DNA of 36,894 bases from Clostridiales bacterium UBA2432 (GCA_002342805.1 DDQW01000001.1:1-36894), one strand, 5' to 3'; counted from the first letter of the stretch, positions 16,067-24,798 are shown. The notes: generated by a model from the sequence alone, not told the origin. A program made the numbers and translations.

Positions 16067-17809
16067 ATGCGTAATATCAAGTTAAGATATAAGTTGTTTT
16101 CTTTGGCAATAGTCATTATTATGGCATTTGTTGTATTGATTTTATTTTCTGTATTACCCACATTTAATGGAATTGTTGAGCAACGCACAGAACAAAAACT
16201 TGTTGAACTTGTTGAGATGCCACTGGGTATCATAAGTGACTACCATAATATGGTAGATCAAGGTAGCATAACTGAAGAAGAAGCAAAAGAGATGTCTTTA
16301 GAAGCAATAAAAAAGTTACGCTATGATAATGGTGTTGGGTATTTTTGGGTCAATGATGATTCACTACCCATTCCATCCATGATTATGCATACAACATCTC
16401 CTGAATTAGACGGAACCGTTCTTGATGATCCAAGATATAATGTGGCCAATGGAACTCAAGAAAACTTTTTTTCAGTCTTTGTTCGTTTGACGAATGAAGA
16501 TGGCAAAGGTTTTGTAGAATATATGTGGCCAAAAGTATCGGATAATGGCTTTACATCCGAGCAGCCAAAGCTGTCCTATGTCGAAAAATATGAACCCTGG
16601 GGATGGATTGTTGGAACAGGTATTTATGTGGACGATTTGAAAGTTATCGAAAATTCCATGCGAAACCAAGTGCTTATAAGTACCTTGCTTGTCGTTTTCA
16701 TTTCAGTGATTCTTGTTATTGCAATTATTGTTCCTCTTGAAAAAACATTGAAGATTATTTTAGGGCATACGAAAAAATATCAAGAGTATGACTTTAGAGA
16801 AGAGATACAAATTGAACAAAAAGATGAGTTCGGATTAATTGCTAAGGCCTTTAACCGTGTAAATCAAGGTATCCGTCAGATTGTTTTGAAAATCACAGCA
16901 AGTTCAAGTCTAATCAATCGTAGTTTTCAAGAGATTAGAAATAATTTATTCGTGTTAACTGAGATAACTCGAGAAACAGAAGACAGCACGATAAACATAT
17001 CAAATAGTATGAATGAAACACGACAAAATGCAGAAGAAGTTGCTCAGATTATTGGTGAAGCAAGGAATGCAATTGAAGTTATTGCTGAACGAGCGAGTAA
17101 TGGTTCCGTCATGTCGAGTGACATAAGTCATCGAGCCATTAAGATGAAAGAAGATGCGGTAGATTCCAAAAAAGATGCAGAAGCAATGTATGCGAGTGCA
17201 AAAGAAAAGATGACATTAGCGATTGAAAGTGCTTCAGAAGTATCGAAAATCAATGAATTACTAGAAGCTATTTTGGACATAACCGATCAAACCAATTTAT
17301 TAGCCTTAAACGCATCCATTGAAGCGGCTAGAGCGGGTGAATCAGGTCGAGGATTTTCAATTGTAGCTCAAGAAATCAAGAAGCTAGCAGAGTCCTCCTC
17401 ATTAATGGTGGAAGATATTCGAAGTGTAACAATACGCATTGAAGACGTGGTGAATTCTCTGGTGGATGATTCAAAAGATATTTTAACATTTATCGATTCA
17501 AAAGTATTCAAAGATTATGAAAAACTATCCGACTTGGGACAACAATACAATGAAGACTCAGATGCCTTTAATGAAATCATGTTGGATTTGAGTGCAACGT
17601 CAGAAGAATTGTTTGGATCAATGGATACCATCCATACCGCTATGTCAAAAGTAGCTGATTCAACACACGATGGTGCCAAAGGAATCGATCAAATCAGAGA
17701 GAATATGGCAACCATATCAAAAGATACCAAAAACTTCTTACGCATTGCAGACGAAAACCTCGAATCCGCAAAAGCATTAGACGAAATGATGAAACAATTT
17801 AAAATCTAA
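16067..17809 (+). CDS. Methyl-accepting chemotaxis protein with sCache_2 sensor
   Basis: A 580-residue chemoreceptor. Transmembrane helices (about 10-31 and 202-225) flank an extracellular single-Cache domain containing GYFWVNDDS and EPWGWIVGTGIYVDD, a fold that often binds small carboxylates. A HAMP-like region (about 226-280) leads to the long signalling coiled coil, whose tip DQTNLLALNASIEAARAGE (from residue 407) contacts CheA/CheW. No C-terminal CheR-binding pentapeptide is present. CGGAGG lies just upstream of the ATG, and only 16 bases separate it from acnA with no terminator, so co-transcription is likely. A link between the receptor's ligand and citrate or related acids is inference. 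It ends before the 131-base hairpin. Confidence 0.94.
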   Translation: MRNIKLRYKLFSLAIVIIMAFVVLILFSVLPTFNGIVEQRTEQKLVELVEMPLGIISDYHNMVDQGSITEEEAKEMSLEAIKKLRYDNGVGYFWVNDDSLPIPSMIMHTTSPELDGTVLDDPRYNVANGTQENFFSVFVRLTNEDGKGFVEYMWPKVSDNGFTSEQPKLSYVEKYEPWGWIVGTGIYVDDLKVIENSMRNQVLISTLLVVFISVILVIAIIVPLEKTLKIILGHTKKYQEYDFREEIQIEQKDEFGLIAKAFNRVNQGIRQIVLKITASSSLINRSFQEIRNNLFVLTEITRETEDSTINISNSMNETRQNAEEVAQIIGEARNAIEVIAERASNGSVMSSDISHRAIKMKEDAVDSKKDAEAMYASAKEKMTLAIESASEVSKINELLEAILDITDQTNLLALNASIEAARAGESGRGFSIVAQEIKKLAESSSLMVEDIRSVTIRIEDVVNSLVDDSKDILTFIDSKVFKDYEKLSDLGQQYNEDSDAFNEIMLDLSATSEELFGSMDTIHTAMSKVADSTHDGAKGIDQIRENMATISKDTKNFLRIADENLESAKALDEMMKQFKI

Positions 17810-17875
17810 ATGTTTAATAGTGGAAGTTAATACTTCAATGTTCTCACGCTTAAATTGAGGATACCGAATAAAAAA

Positions 17876-18012
17876 CAGGTCGTTTACGCATCATGGGAAA
17901 TCTAGTCCTGACTTCAGATAGTCATATGGTCCCGAATCACTAAAGTGATTTGGGACCATATGACTGTCTGACGTTAGGACTTGCGCTCCCAAGCGTAGGC
18001 GACCTGCTTTTT
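17876..18012. terminator. 131-base near-continuous hairpin, bidirectional terminator
   Basis: 17876-17882 (CAGGTCG) pairs with 18000-18006. Further paired blocks (tacgc/gcgta, tggga/tccca, agtcctgac/gttaggact) lead to an inner stem of 17914-17940 with 17945-17971 that has one mismatch (17934/17951) and one G-U pair. T runs follow on both strands (18008-18012 plus; 17875-17870 read on minus). It sits between a chemoreceptor and a convergent ABC-F gene, so it can end both. The size is far above a usual terminator and may mark a small repeat element. Confidence 0.8.
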
Positions 18013-18041
18013 ATGATTTATATTCTCGTATTTATCTTGAC

Positions 18042-19658
18042 TTACTTATACATCCCATCGATTTCTGCTTGTAAGGCATCATTTTCTAAGAACTCATCAA
18101 AATCGGATAAGCGGTCCACGAGACCTTGAGGTGTGATCTCGAAAACACGGTTTGCAACTGTTTCAATGAATCGGTGGTCATGTGAGGAGAAAATAACATT
18201 TCCCTTAAAGCTAATAAGACCGTCATTGACAGCTTGGATAGATTCAAGGTCAAGGTGGTTTGTCGGTTCATCGAGAAGGACCACATTAGCTCCGGAGAGC
18301 ATCATTTTGGACAGCATACATCGAACTTTTTCGCCACCGGACAAAACAGAAGCTTTTTTCAGTGCTTCATCGCCACTAAATAACATTTTTCCGAGGAAAC
18401 CGCGAATAAAAGATTCATCTTGCTCTTTAGAATATTGACGTAACCAATCCACAAGGGAGAGCTCAGACCCTTCAAAGTATTTTGAATTATCCTTTGGAAG
18501 ATAAGCCTTTGTTACGGTAACACCCCATGTATATTCGCCTTCATCCGGCTCCATTTCACCCATTAAAATCTTGAATAAAGCGCTTCGAGCTTGCTCGTTA
18601 CGACTTAAAACAACAACTTTATCATCTTTATTCAGGGTAAAACTAATATTATTTAATAATTTAACACCATCAATAGTTTTTGATAACCCTTCGACACGTA
18701 AGATTTCTTTGCCGACTTCCCGATCTTGAGCGAAGCTTACAAAAGGATAGCGTCTTGAAGAGGGTTTAATATCTTCAAGTTTAATTTTATCCAGCATTTT
18801 TTTACGAGACGTTGCCTGCTTGGCTTTTGAGGCGTTTGAACTAAAGCGTGCGATAAATGCTTTTAATTCAGCAATTTTATCTTCAGCCTTTTTATTTTGA
18901 TCGTTAATCATTCGTGACATCAATTGACTGGATTCATACCAAAAATCATAGTTACCAATATAGAGATTGGCTTTGCCAAAATCAATGTCAACAATATGCG
19001 TACATACATTATTTAAAAAGTGACGATCATGGGATACAACAATGACCGTATTTGGATATTCGATTAAAAATTCTTCCAGCCAGTTGATGGTTCTAAAATC
19101 TAAGTGGTTAGTTGGCTCATCGAGTAATAAAGTGTGTGGATTTCCGAATAGAGCTTGTGCTAATAGAACTTTGACTTTTTCGGATCCATTAAGATCGCCC
19201 ATCTTGACTTGATGAAGATCTTTAGGAATACCTAATCCAATCAGAAGTTTTTCTGCATCATACTCAGCATCCCATCCATCTAATTCAGCAAATTCTGCTT
19301 CGAGTTCAGCTGACTTGACGCCATCTTCTTCGGTAAAGTCTTCTTTAGCATAAAGCGCTTCTTTTTCATGGATGATTTGATACAATCGTTCATGTCCCAT
19401 GATAACCGTGTCTAAAATGGTTTCAGCATCGTATTGGAAATGGTCCTGTTTCAACACCGCAATACGTTCTCCCGGGGTTTTGGTTACATCGCCGGTATTG
19501 GGCTCAATTTCACCGGATAATATCTTTAAAAAAGTGGACTTTCCGGAACCGTTTGCCCCAATAACACCATAGCAATTACCATGATTAAATTGTAGATTAA
19601 CATTCTTAAAAAGTTGCTTGTCACTAAAACTTAAACTTACATTATTTGCACTTAACAA
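18042..19658 (-). CDS. ABC-F ATPase, YkpA/YbiT-like
   Basis: A soluble tandem ATP-binding protein of 538 residues with no membrane domain; ABC-F proteins act on the ribosome. Domain 1 has Walker A GANGSGKST and Walker B LLLDEPTNHLD, with a variant signature LNGSEK. A charged linker (about 245-300) follows. Domain 2 has a degenerate Walker A (SRNEQARSALFKI), a WGVTVTKAYLPKDNSKYF stretch, signature LSGGEK and an intact LLDEPTNHLD. The degenerate second P-loop appears to be a trait of the YkpA subfamily rather than damage. The start is TTG at 19658 with GGAGG six bases upstream; the longer reading from 19712 adds 18 residues across that site. The C-terminus lacks the basic tail of Uup. It ends at the shared hairpin. 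Confidence 0.9.
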   Translation of the reverse strand: MLSANNVSLSFSDKQLFKNVNLQFNHGNCYGVIGANGSGKSTFLKILSGEIEPNTGDVTKTPGERIAVLKQDHFQYDAETILDTVIMGHERLYQIIHEKEALYAKEDFTEEDGVKSAELEAEFAELDGWDAEYDAEKLLIGLGIPKDLHQVKMGDLNGSEKVKVLLAQALFGNPHTLLLDEPTNHLDFRTINWLEEFLIEYPNTVIVVSHDRHFLNNVCTHIVDIDFGKANLYIGNYDFWYESSQLMSRMINDQNKKAEDKIAELKAFIARFSSNASKAKQATSRKKMLDKIKLEDIKPSSRRYPFVSFAQDREVGKEILRVEGLSKTIDGVKLLNNISFTLNKDDKVVVLSRNEQARSALFKILMGEMEPDEGEYTWGVTVTKAYLPKDNSKYFEGSELSLVDWLRQYSKEQDESFIRGFLGKMLFSGDEALKKASVLSGGEKVRCMLSKMMLSGANVVLLDEPTNHLDLESIQAVNDGLISFKGNVIFSSHDHRFIETVANRVFEITPQGLVDRLSDFDEFLENDALQAEIDGMYK

Positions 19659-19720
19659 AATGGACCTCCATAATCGTGAAAATGATATATTCAAACTTGA
19701 TAAGTTTAGCATAAATTAGT

Positions 19721-19750
19721 TTGAAAAGCAATAGATAACTATGATATGAT
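19721..19750 (+). promoter_or_regulatory. Promoter for the Gfo/Idh/MocA gene
   Basis: TTGAAA (19721-19726) and TATGAT (19745-19750) spaced by 18 bases, 32 bases before the ATG. Confidence 0.6.
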
Positions 19751-19782
19751 AAGAGTATTACATGAAAAGGAGTTGGGTTATA

Positions 19783-20769
19783 ATGAGTAAACTAAAGATG
19801 GGTGCATTAGGAGCGTCGGGACATTTGTTAACACGAATCATGCTTCCCCTAAGTCAATCTGAAGAAGTTGAGTTGGTGGCTTTAGCATCTCGAAATAAAG
19901 AAAAGGCAGAAAAAGTAGCGCTGAAATGGAATATACCAAAAATCTATGAAAGTTATGAAGCTCTACTTGAGGATTCTGAGATTGAAGCTGTCTATATTCC
20001 CTTGCCAAACCATATGCATCTAGAATGGATGAAAAAGGCAATTGATGCCAAGAAACATGTGCTTTGTGAGAAACCCTTTACCCTGGATGCAAAAGAAACC
20101 GACGAATTAATTGCCTATGCAAAAGACAAAGGTGTCAAAATTATGGAAGCCTTTATGTATCGATTTCATCCCAAATGGAAAAAAGTTCAAGAGCTTATGA
20201 AAGTCTCAGGTATTGGCGAAGTACAGACCATACATACAATTTTTTCCTACAACAATCAAGATGAAAACAATATTCGAAATATCAAGGAATATGGCGGTGG
20301 TGCACTGATGGATATAGGGTGTTATGCAATTAATTCGGCGCGATATATTCTTGGACAAGATCCTGTATCTGTGGTATCGAAGTTAACGTATTCTGATGCG
20401 TTTGGAACGGACATACTCTCATCTGCAATATTAGACTTTGGAAAAACACGAGTCTTATTTACAGTAGGTACAGCCATGTATCCAATGCAGGAAGTGAAAA
20501 TCTATGGAAGCGGCGGAACGATTGAAGTTGTTATTCCGTTTAACGATTTAGATGATATTAAAGGAAAAATTATCGTGACAACAAGCTTAGGACAACGTGT
20601 TATTGAGTTTGAACCGACCAATCAATATGGTCAAATGCTAGATGCCTTTGCAAAAGCAGTTAAAGATGGTATAGATGTTCCCTTATCATTAGAAGATAGC
20701 CGGATGAATATGCATATTATTGATCAGTTGGTGAAATCCGGACAAACCAATCAATGGGAAAGCATATAA
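19783..20769 (+). CDS. Gfo/Idh/MocA-family oxidoreductase
   Basis: A 328-residue NAD(P)-dependent dehydrogenase of sugars or related polyols; the substrate cannot be told. The N-terminal Rossmann domain (about 1-120) has GALGASG and the catalytic-loop CEKPF (C95-E96-K97-P98), where the Lys is the usual active-site residue. The C-terminal alpha/beta domain (about 125-328) contains GGGALMDIGCYAIN, the expected family motif with the conserved Asp and following hydrophobic residues. The ATG at 19783 follows AAAAGGAG (19765-19772) by ten bases; the earlier ATG at 19762 overlaps that site. It is divergent from ABC-F. No terminator separates it from the next operon, which has its own promoter. Confidence 0.88.
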   Translation: MSKLKMGALGASGHLLTRIMLPLSQSEEVELVALASRNKEKAEKVALKWNIPKIYESYEALLEDSEIEAVYIPLPNHMHLEWMKKAIDAKKHVLCEKPFTLDAKETDELIAYAKDKGVKIMEAFMYRFHPKWKKVQELMKVSGIGEVQTIHTIFSYNNQDENNIRNIKEYGGGALMDIGCYAINSARYILGQDPVSVVSKLTYSDAFGTDILSSAILDFGKTRVLFTVGTAMYPMQEVKIYGSGGTIEVVIPFNDLDDIKGKIIVTTSLGQRVIEFEPTNQYGQMLDAFAKAVKDGIDVPLSLEDSRMNMHIIDQLVKSGQTNQWESI

Positions 20770-20774
20770 AAGGA

Positions 20775-20804
20775 TGGACAAGTAATCACGTTATGTGATA
20801 AAAT
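20775..20804 (+). promoter_or_regulatory. Promoter with embedded palindrome, XRE-B12/MutS operon
   Basis: TGGACA (20775-20780) and TAAAAT (20799-20804) are 18 bases apart. Between and touching them is the inverted repeat ATCAC-N5-GTGAT (20785-20799), well placed for a repressor operator. The adjacent gene product has an XRE helix-turn-helix, so autoregulation is the simplest inference. The predicted start is close to the Shine-Dalgarno sequence, giving a very short leader. Confidence 0.55.
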
Positions 20805-20822
20805 GATGTAGAGGTGATAACT

Positions 20823-21683
20823 TTGAAATCATTTGGAATGATCCTAAAAGAAATTCGAAAAACACATCATATGAGCCAAAAGGAGTTAGGTGGACGTCTT
20901 GGTGTCGGCCAAACAACGATTGCAAATTATGAAAAAGATATACGCTTTCCAAACCAAGAGAGTTTAATGGTTATGGCGGATATATTTGATATATCCGTCG
21001 ACCAATTACTTGGACGAGAAAGCATTGAAAAGAATAAAGAATTAAAAGACGAAGAAGAATTAAGAAACAAATTATTAGCCTTGTTAATTAAAGGCAATGA
21101 ACGAGAAGCCATTGCCATCGTAAAGAATATAAAAATGACGGAGCATGTAATTATTCGATTGTATGAGAACGTGTTTAAACCCTTGTTATATGAAGTAGGA
21201 GCTTTATGGGAAAACGGACAGTTATCTATTGCAAAAGAGCACTATATTTCAGAATGCGTTTGGCGCATGGTCAGTTATGTGTCTGAGAGTATTGAGCGTA
21301 AGACCCCTACAAAAGGCAGTGTTTTGTGTATGGCTTTGTCAGGGGAACAACATACTTTAGGTATTCGAATGGTCGCAGATTATTTTAATATATTAGGATA
21401 TCAGCCTTATTATATAGGGGCCAATATTCCAACCGGTGAAGTTATTCGGTTTGTTGAGCAAATACGACCTGAATTTATTGCATTGTCTTTAACATCCGAA
21501 TCTTTAAATGATTCACTTGTTAATTTAATACAACGTCTTAAGGAGACGTGTGAATCATGTAAAATTATCGTAGGTGGTCAAGCATTTGAGAAAGATAAAG
21601 CACGCGTACCAAAAGAGGCAAACAACTATATAGATGGTTTTGAATCTTTGGAAAAAATGTTGAGGAGCGCAGATGAAATTTGA
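20823..21683 (+). CDS. XRE-type HTH regulator with CarH-like B12-binding domain
   Basis: A 286-residue regulator. Residues 1-65 are an XRE (HTH_3) domain (MSQKELGGRLGVGQTTIANYEK). Residues 80-165 match the four-helix cap of B12-dependent photoreceptors, with W129 and E139-H140 in WENGQLSIAKEH, the Wx9EH motif. Residues 165-286 are a Rossmann B12-binding domain with E175-Q-H177-xx-G180 (ExHxxG, the lower-ligand His) and IIVGGQAF. CarH normally carries a MerR-type HTH; here it is XRE. The residue after W129 is Glu, whereas Thermus CarH has His132, the upper ligand formed after light exposure, so the light response may differ or be absent. The start is TTG at 20823, five bases after GAGGTGA (20811-20817). 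The last 11 bases overlap the next gene. Confidence 0.88.
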   Translation: MKSFGMILKEIRKTHHMSQKELGGRLGVGQTTIANYEKDIRFPNQESLMVMADIFDISVDQLLGRESIEKNKELKDEEELRNKLLALLIKGNEREAIAIVKNIKMTEHVIIRLYENVFKPLLYEVGALWENGQLSIAKEHYISECVWRMVSYVSESIERKTPTKGSVLCMALSGEQHTLGIRMVADYFNILGYQPYYIGANIPTGEVIRFVEQIRPEFIALSLTSESLNDSLVNLIQRLKETCESCKIIVGGQAFEKDKARVPKEANNYIDGFESLEKMLRSADEI

Positions 21684-23235
21684 AAGTATTTTATGGCTTG
21701 AATCCAGTATTAAAAATACAATTGAACACAAAATCATAGAGAATCTCAATTTGGAAGAAGTTTATGAACAACTTCTTTCGAATGATGAGATTCTTTATTC
21801 CTTATGCATGGATATCCAGACAATTGAATTTCGTCAATCCATACTCAAAGATTTTATGATGAACGAAGGATTGTTAGACGAGCTTATACATTGCTTAGAA
21901 GAGTTTTATAAGCTAAAGCCATTATATCATTCAGATTTATATAAAGTATCGAACTTGTATCGAATTATTGATATGTTAATTACCATGGAAAAAGCCATAA
22001 GCAGTCTTGAAGAACTTGATCAGATTTTAAGGTATTATAGATTAGAATCGACTGGATTGGTGGCATTAAGAGATAGTGTGTATGCTAACTTGTTGACAAA
22101 TGAGTATAAGTCCATGAAGAGTGACTTGAAAGAGATTCATTATATTTTCAATACCATAAAAGGAGCCACATTATCCGTTTCGATGACATCAGGAATGCGT
22201 CCCAAATTTGCACAAGTAACCCAAGTCGATAGTCATCAATACCGGTACCCAAAAGCATTTCGACATGTCTCCGATGCATTGGCCGATGACCAAACTTTTT
22301 TGGATCGACGTATTTCGAGTTATGTACCTGTATTTAAAGTTCAAAAAATGAACTATAATATACTGGAGGAGATTGAATATGCACTTAGAGATCATAAGGA
22401 AAAGTTAGAAAAATTTATCAAAGCCTATGAACGTGTTGATATAAAACCCTTTATTCAACTTTATGAAGAGATTGCATTTTATAGTTCGAGTCATCAATTG
22501 TTTAAAAAAATGGAAGAAAAAGGTCTTCCGATTACAAAGCCTGAAATCGTTGAAAAGGAAAGCTGCCTGGAGTTTACCGAAGGCTATAATATTAATTTAG
22601 CAATTAAAGATACCTTTGATGCTGAAGAAATCGTTCTCAATGAATTTCATATGGATGGGAATAGGAAGTTTTTTTTAATAACAGGAGCCAATCGAGGTGG
22701 CAAAACAACATATACGCAATGCATCGGACAAATACAGCTAATGGCACAATTGGGCTTATTTGTTCCCGCAAAGACGGCTCGGATTAGCTTAGTGGATACG
22801 ATTCAGTCCCATTTTCCTGCCTTAGAAAAAGAGTCTGTTGATAAAGGGAAATTTGGCCGAGAATGTGAACTTTTTGTAGAAAACTTTAAGCGAACAACAG
22901 GTCGGTCCTTAATGCTGTTAAATGAATCTTTTGCAGGGACAAGCCATTTGGAAAGTTTAAGTGTTGCGACCCAAGGTGTTTTGGCAATGATGAAAGCAGG
23001 TACTCCCTTTGTATTTAATACACATTTACATGAGTTGTATGAGGAAGTTTTAGGAGAACTTTCTCAAAAAGATTTGAAGCACTTGGAGAATAGTTTGATA
23101 AGTATGACAACGAAAATGGAACATGATAAAAGTACGTATTATATGATTGAGCAGGAGCCTTTGGGAAAAAGCTATGCTAGAGAAATCGCACTTAAATATG
23201 GTGTTACTTATGAACAGTTGATAAAAGATATGTGA
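21673..23235 (+). CDS. MutS-family ATPase without mismatch domain (first of pair)
   Basis: A 520-residue protein with a MutS C-terminal ATPase. The N-terminal two thirds are helical and correspond to MutS core/lever regions (IEFRQSILKDF near residue 50); the mismatch-reading domain I and its Phe-x-Glu are absent, and the length is well below MutS (about 850) or MutS2 (about 780). Walker A is GANRGGKT (338-345). Walker B ends in LLNES, with N417 where MutS has Asp, then catalytic-type E418. GTSHLES and the NTHLHEL switch histidine follow. No Smr nuclease domain is present. GAGGAG precedes the ATG, which lies inside the regulator gene (11-base overlap), so translation is probably coupled. Mismatch repair is unlikely; the real role is unknown. 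Confidence 0.87.
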   Translation: MKFESILWLESSIKNTIEHKIIENLNLEEVYEQLLSNDEILYSLCMDIQTIEFRQSILKDFMMNEGLLDELIHCLEEFYKLKPLYHSDLYKVSNLYRIIDMLITMEKAISSLEELDQILRYYRLESTGLVALRDSVYANLLTNEYKSMKSDLKEIHYIFNTIKGATLSVSMTSGMRPKFAQVTQVDSHQYRYPKAFRHVSDALADDQTFLDRRISSYVPVFKVQKMNYNILEEIEYALRDHKEKLEKFIKAYERVDIKPFIQLYEEIAFYSSSHQLFKKMEEKGLPITKPEIVEKESCLEFTEGYNINLAIKDTFDAEEIVLNEFHMDGNRKFFLITGANRGGKTTYTQCIGQIQLMAQLGLFVPAKTARISLVDTIQSHFPALEKESVDKGKFGRECELFVENFKRTTGRSLMLLNESFAGTSHLESLSVATQGVLAMMKAGTPFVFNTHLHELYEEVLGELSQKDLKHLENSLISMTTKMEHDKSTYYMIEQEPLGKSYAREIALKYGVTYEQLIKDM

Positions 23236-23247
23236 TAGGGGTGTAAT

Positions 23248-24798
23248 ATGAGTAAACAAGTCATGAGTTTGTTGTGGACGATAGATTCAGAAAAAACGAC
23301 ATTTGGCCTATCCAAAAAAGACATGAATGATATTGGTATCGATTGGTTTTTTGACTATTTTGAAGCGGAAAAACAAGAGGATTTGTATACATTGCTTGGG
23401 GAGGTACCGGTTGACATAGACGATATTCAATATCGGCAAGGTATATTAGATGACTTCGTGAACAATCCAGATCTATTTGAAAAGCTTTTAATGGATGGAC
23501 AAGAGGCCTATCATCAAATGACACTAAGCAAGTTTTCCTTCGAGAAAGAAGCAACAGTCTATAATTTGATTAAACGCGTGTCAGAAGTGGATAATATTCG
23601 AACTATGCTTGAGGATCTTTTGGAAAATTTTCATCAAGCAAAGATAAAATCTCCCGGACTTATCCAATATCATGAACTGCTTCAGGAAATTGTCCATTCA
23701 AGGCTCTATGAAGCCTTTATTCGTGATGTCGAGAAAATTAAATCCCTCTCAGAAGGTGTGAAAAGCATTAAAATCGGTTTGAATTTAAATGACTATTTAC
23801 AGCCGGTAGAAGCGATTCTATTAGATGTCAGTGAAGAAGAATTCAAGTATGGACGATTTGATAAAAAAATCGAATATTATGTTACCCAAGGTGTAAAAGA
23901 AGTCATGCTTATACCGCGAAAAATATTTGCAAAAGAAACTGTTGCGCCACCGGATGCGTTAAATAGCCTGGAAAAAATAGTGGAACCGGCAATGTTGCAA
24001 TTAATCAGCTTCTGTGATCAGTTCACCCAGAAAATTTTGCAAGTGCTCAGTATACTTCACCAGGATTTACCCTATTATGATGTGGGAGTAACTATGCATA
24101 ATCAGCTTAAAAAAAGAGGTTTTGAAATGACGATTCCTGAGTGGGGGCGAGATTATAAGGTCAAGGGACTCTTTCATCTGAATTTAGGCATGACCTTAGA
24201 GCCAAGCCAAGTCATTTTGAACACAATCCATCTTGATAAAAACAGGCCTATTAACATTTTGACCGGAGCCAATCGTGGCGGGAAGACAACCATAACTCAG
24301 AGTATAATGCAAACCATATGGTTAGGCCAGCTGGGCTTTTATGTTCCGGCGCAAAGCGCAACCATTCCATTAATTAAGGAATTTAAGGTTCACTTTCCAA
24401 GGGAAGAAAAAGAAACAGTGAATTATGGTCGATTAGGAGAAGAGTGTAATCGATTCAAGGCTATGTTTGAAGACAGTTCTAAGGAGAGTTTTTTCTTTAT
24501 GAATGAATCATTTTCCGGAACATCCCACCATGAAAGCTTGCAAATTTCTGTGGAAATATTACAAGCCATTTATCAAAAAGGAAGTTTTGTCTTATTTAAT
24601 ACGCATTTGCATGAGCTTGTGGAATCATTAGAAGATAAAATTAATTCTGAAGCCATACAAAGTCTTGTTGCAGGTAAGGATATGGATAAGTCTCCCTATA
24701 TTATTGAACCCGGGAGACCTTTAGGAAAAAGCTATGGTATCGAGATTGCTAAAAAGTATGGTATGAATTATGAATCCTTAATTGCTTTGCGCCATTAA
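23248..24798 (+). CDS. MutS-family ATPase without mismatch domain (second of pair)
   Basis: A 516-residue paralogue of the preceding protein, 12 bases downstream. Shared landmarks are IQYRQGILDDF near residue 55, Walker A GANRGGKT (340-347), Walker B FMNES (N419, E420), GTSHHES and NTHLHEL. The N-terminal halves differ strongly, so the pair has diverged and could form a heterodimer, as eukaryotic MSH proteins do; that is inference. As in the first copy, domain I, the beta-clamp-binding tail and Smr are missing. The Asn for Asp change at Walker B is common to both, which suggests a subfamily trait rather than decay. The stop overlaps the convergent ArsR-type gene by four bases. Confidence 0.87.
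   Translation: MSKQVMSLLWTIDSEKTTFGLSKKDMNDIGIDWFFDYFEAEKQEDLYTLLGEVPVDIDDIQYRQGILDDFVNNPDLFEKLLMDGQEAYHQMTLSKFSFEKEATVYNLIKRVSEVDNIRTMLEDLLENFHQAKIKSPGLIQYHELLQEIVHSRLYEAFIRDVEKIKSLSEGVKSIKIGLNLNDYLQPVEAILLDVSEEEFKYGRFDKKIEYYVTQGVKEVMLIPRKIFAKETVAPPDALNSLEKIVEPAMLQLISFCDQFTQKILQVLSILHQDLPYYDVGVTMHNQLKKRGFEMTIPEWGRDYKVKGLFHLNLGMTLEPSQVILNTIHLDKNRPINILTGANRGGKTTITQSIMQTIWLGQLGFYVPAQSATIPLIKEFKVHFPREEKETVNYGRLGEECNRFKAMFEDSSKESFFFMNESFSGTSHHESLQISVEILQAIYQKGSFVLFNTHLHELVESLEDKINSEAIQSLVAGKDMDKSPYIIEPGRPLGKSYGIEIAKKYGMNYESLIALRH

Noticed and set aside
18042..19658. Degenerate second Walker A of the ABC-F protein as a sign of decay
   Set aside because: The surrounding motifs are intact and the YkpA-like subfamily appears to share this altered loop.
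21673..24798. Calling the two ATPases canonical MutS or MutS2
   Set aside because: Both lack the mismatch-recognition domain and Smr domain and are about 520 residues long, far shorter than either family.
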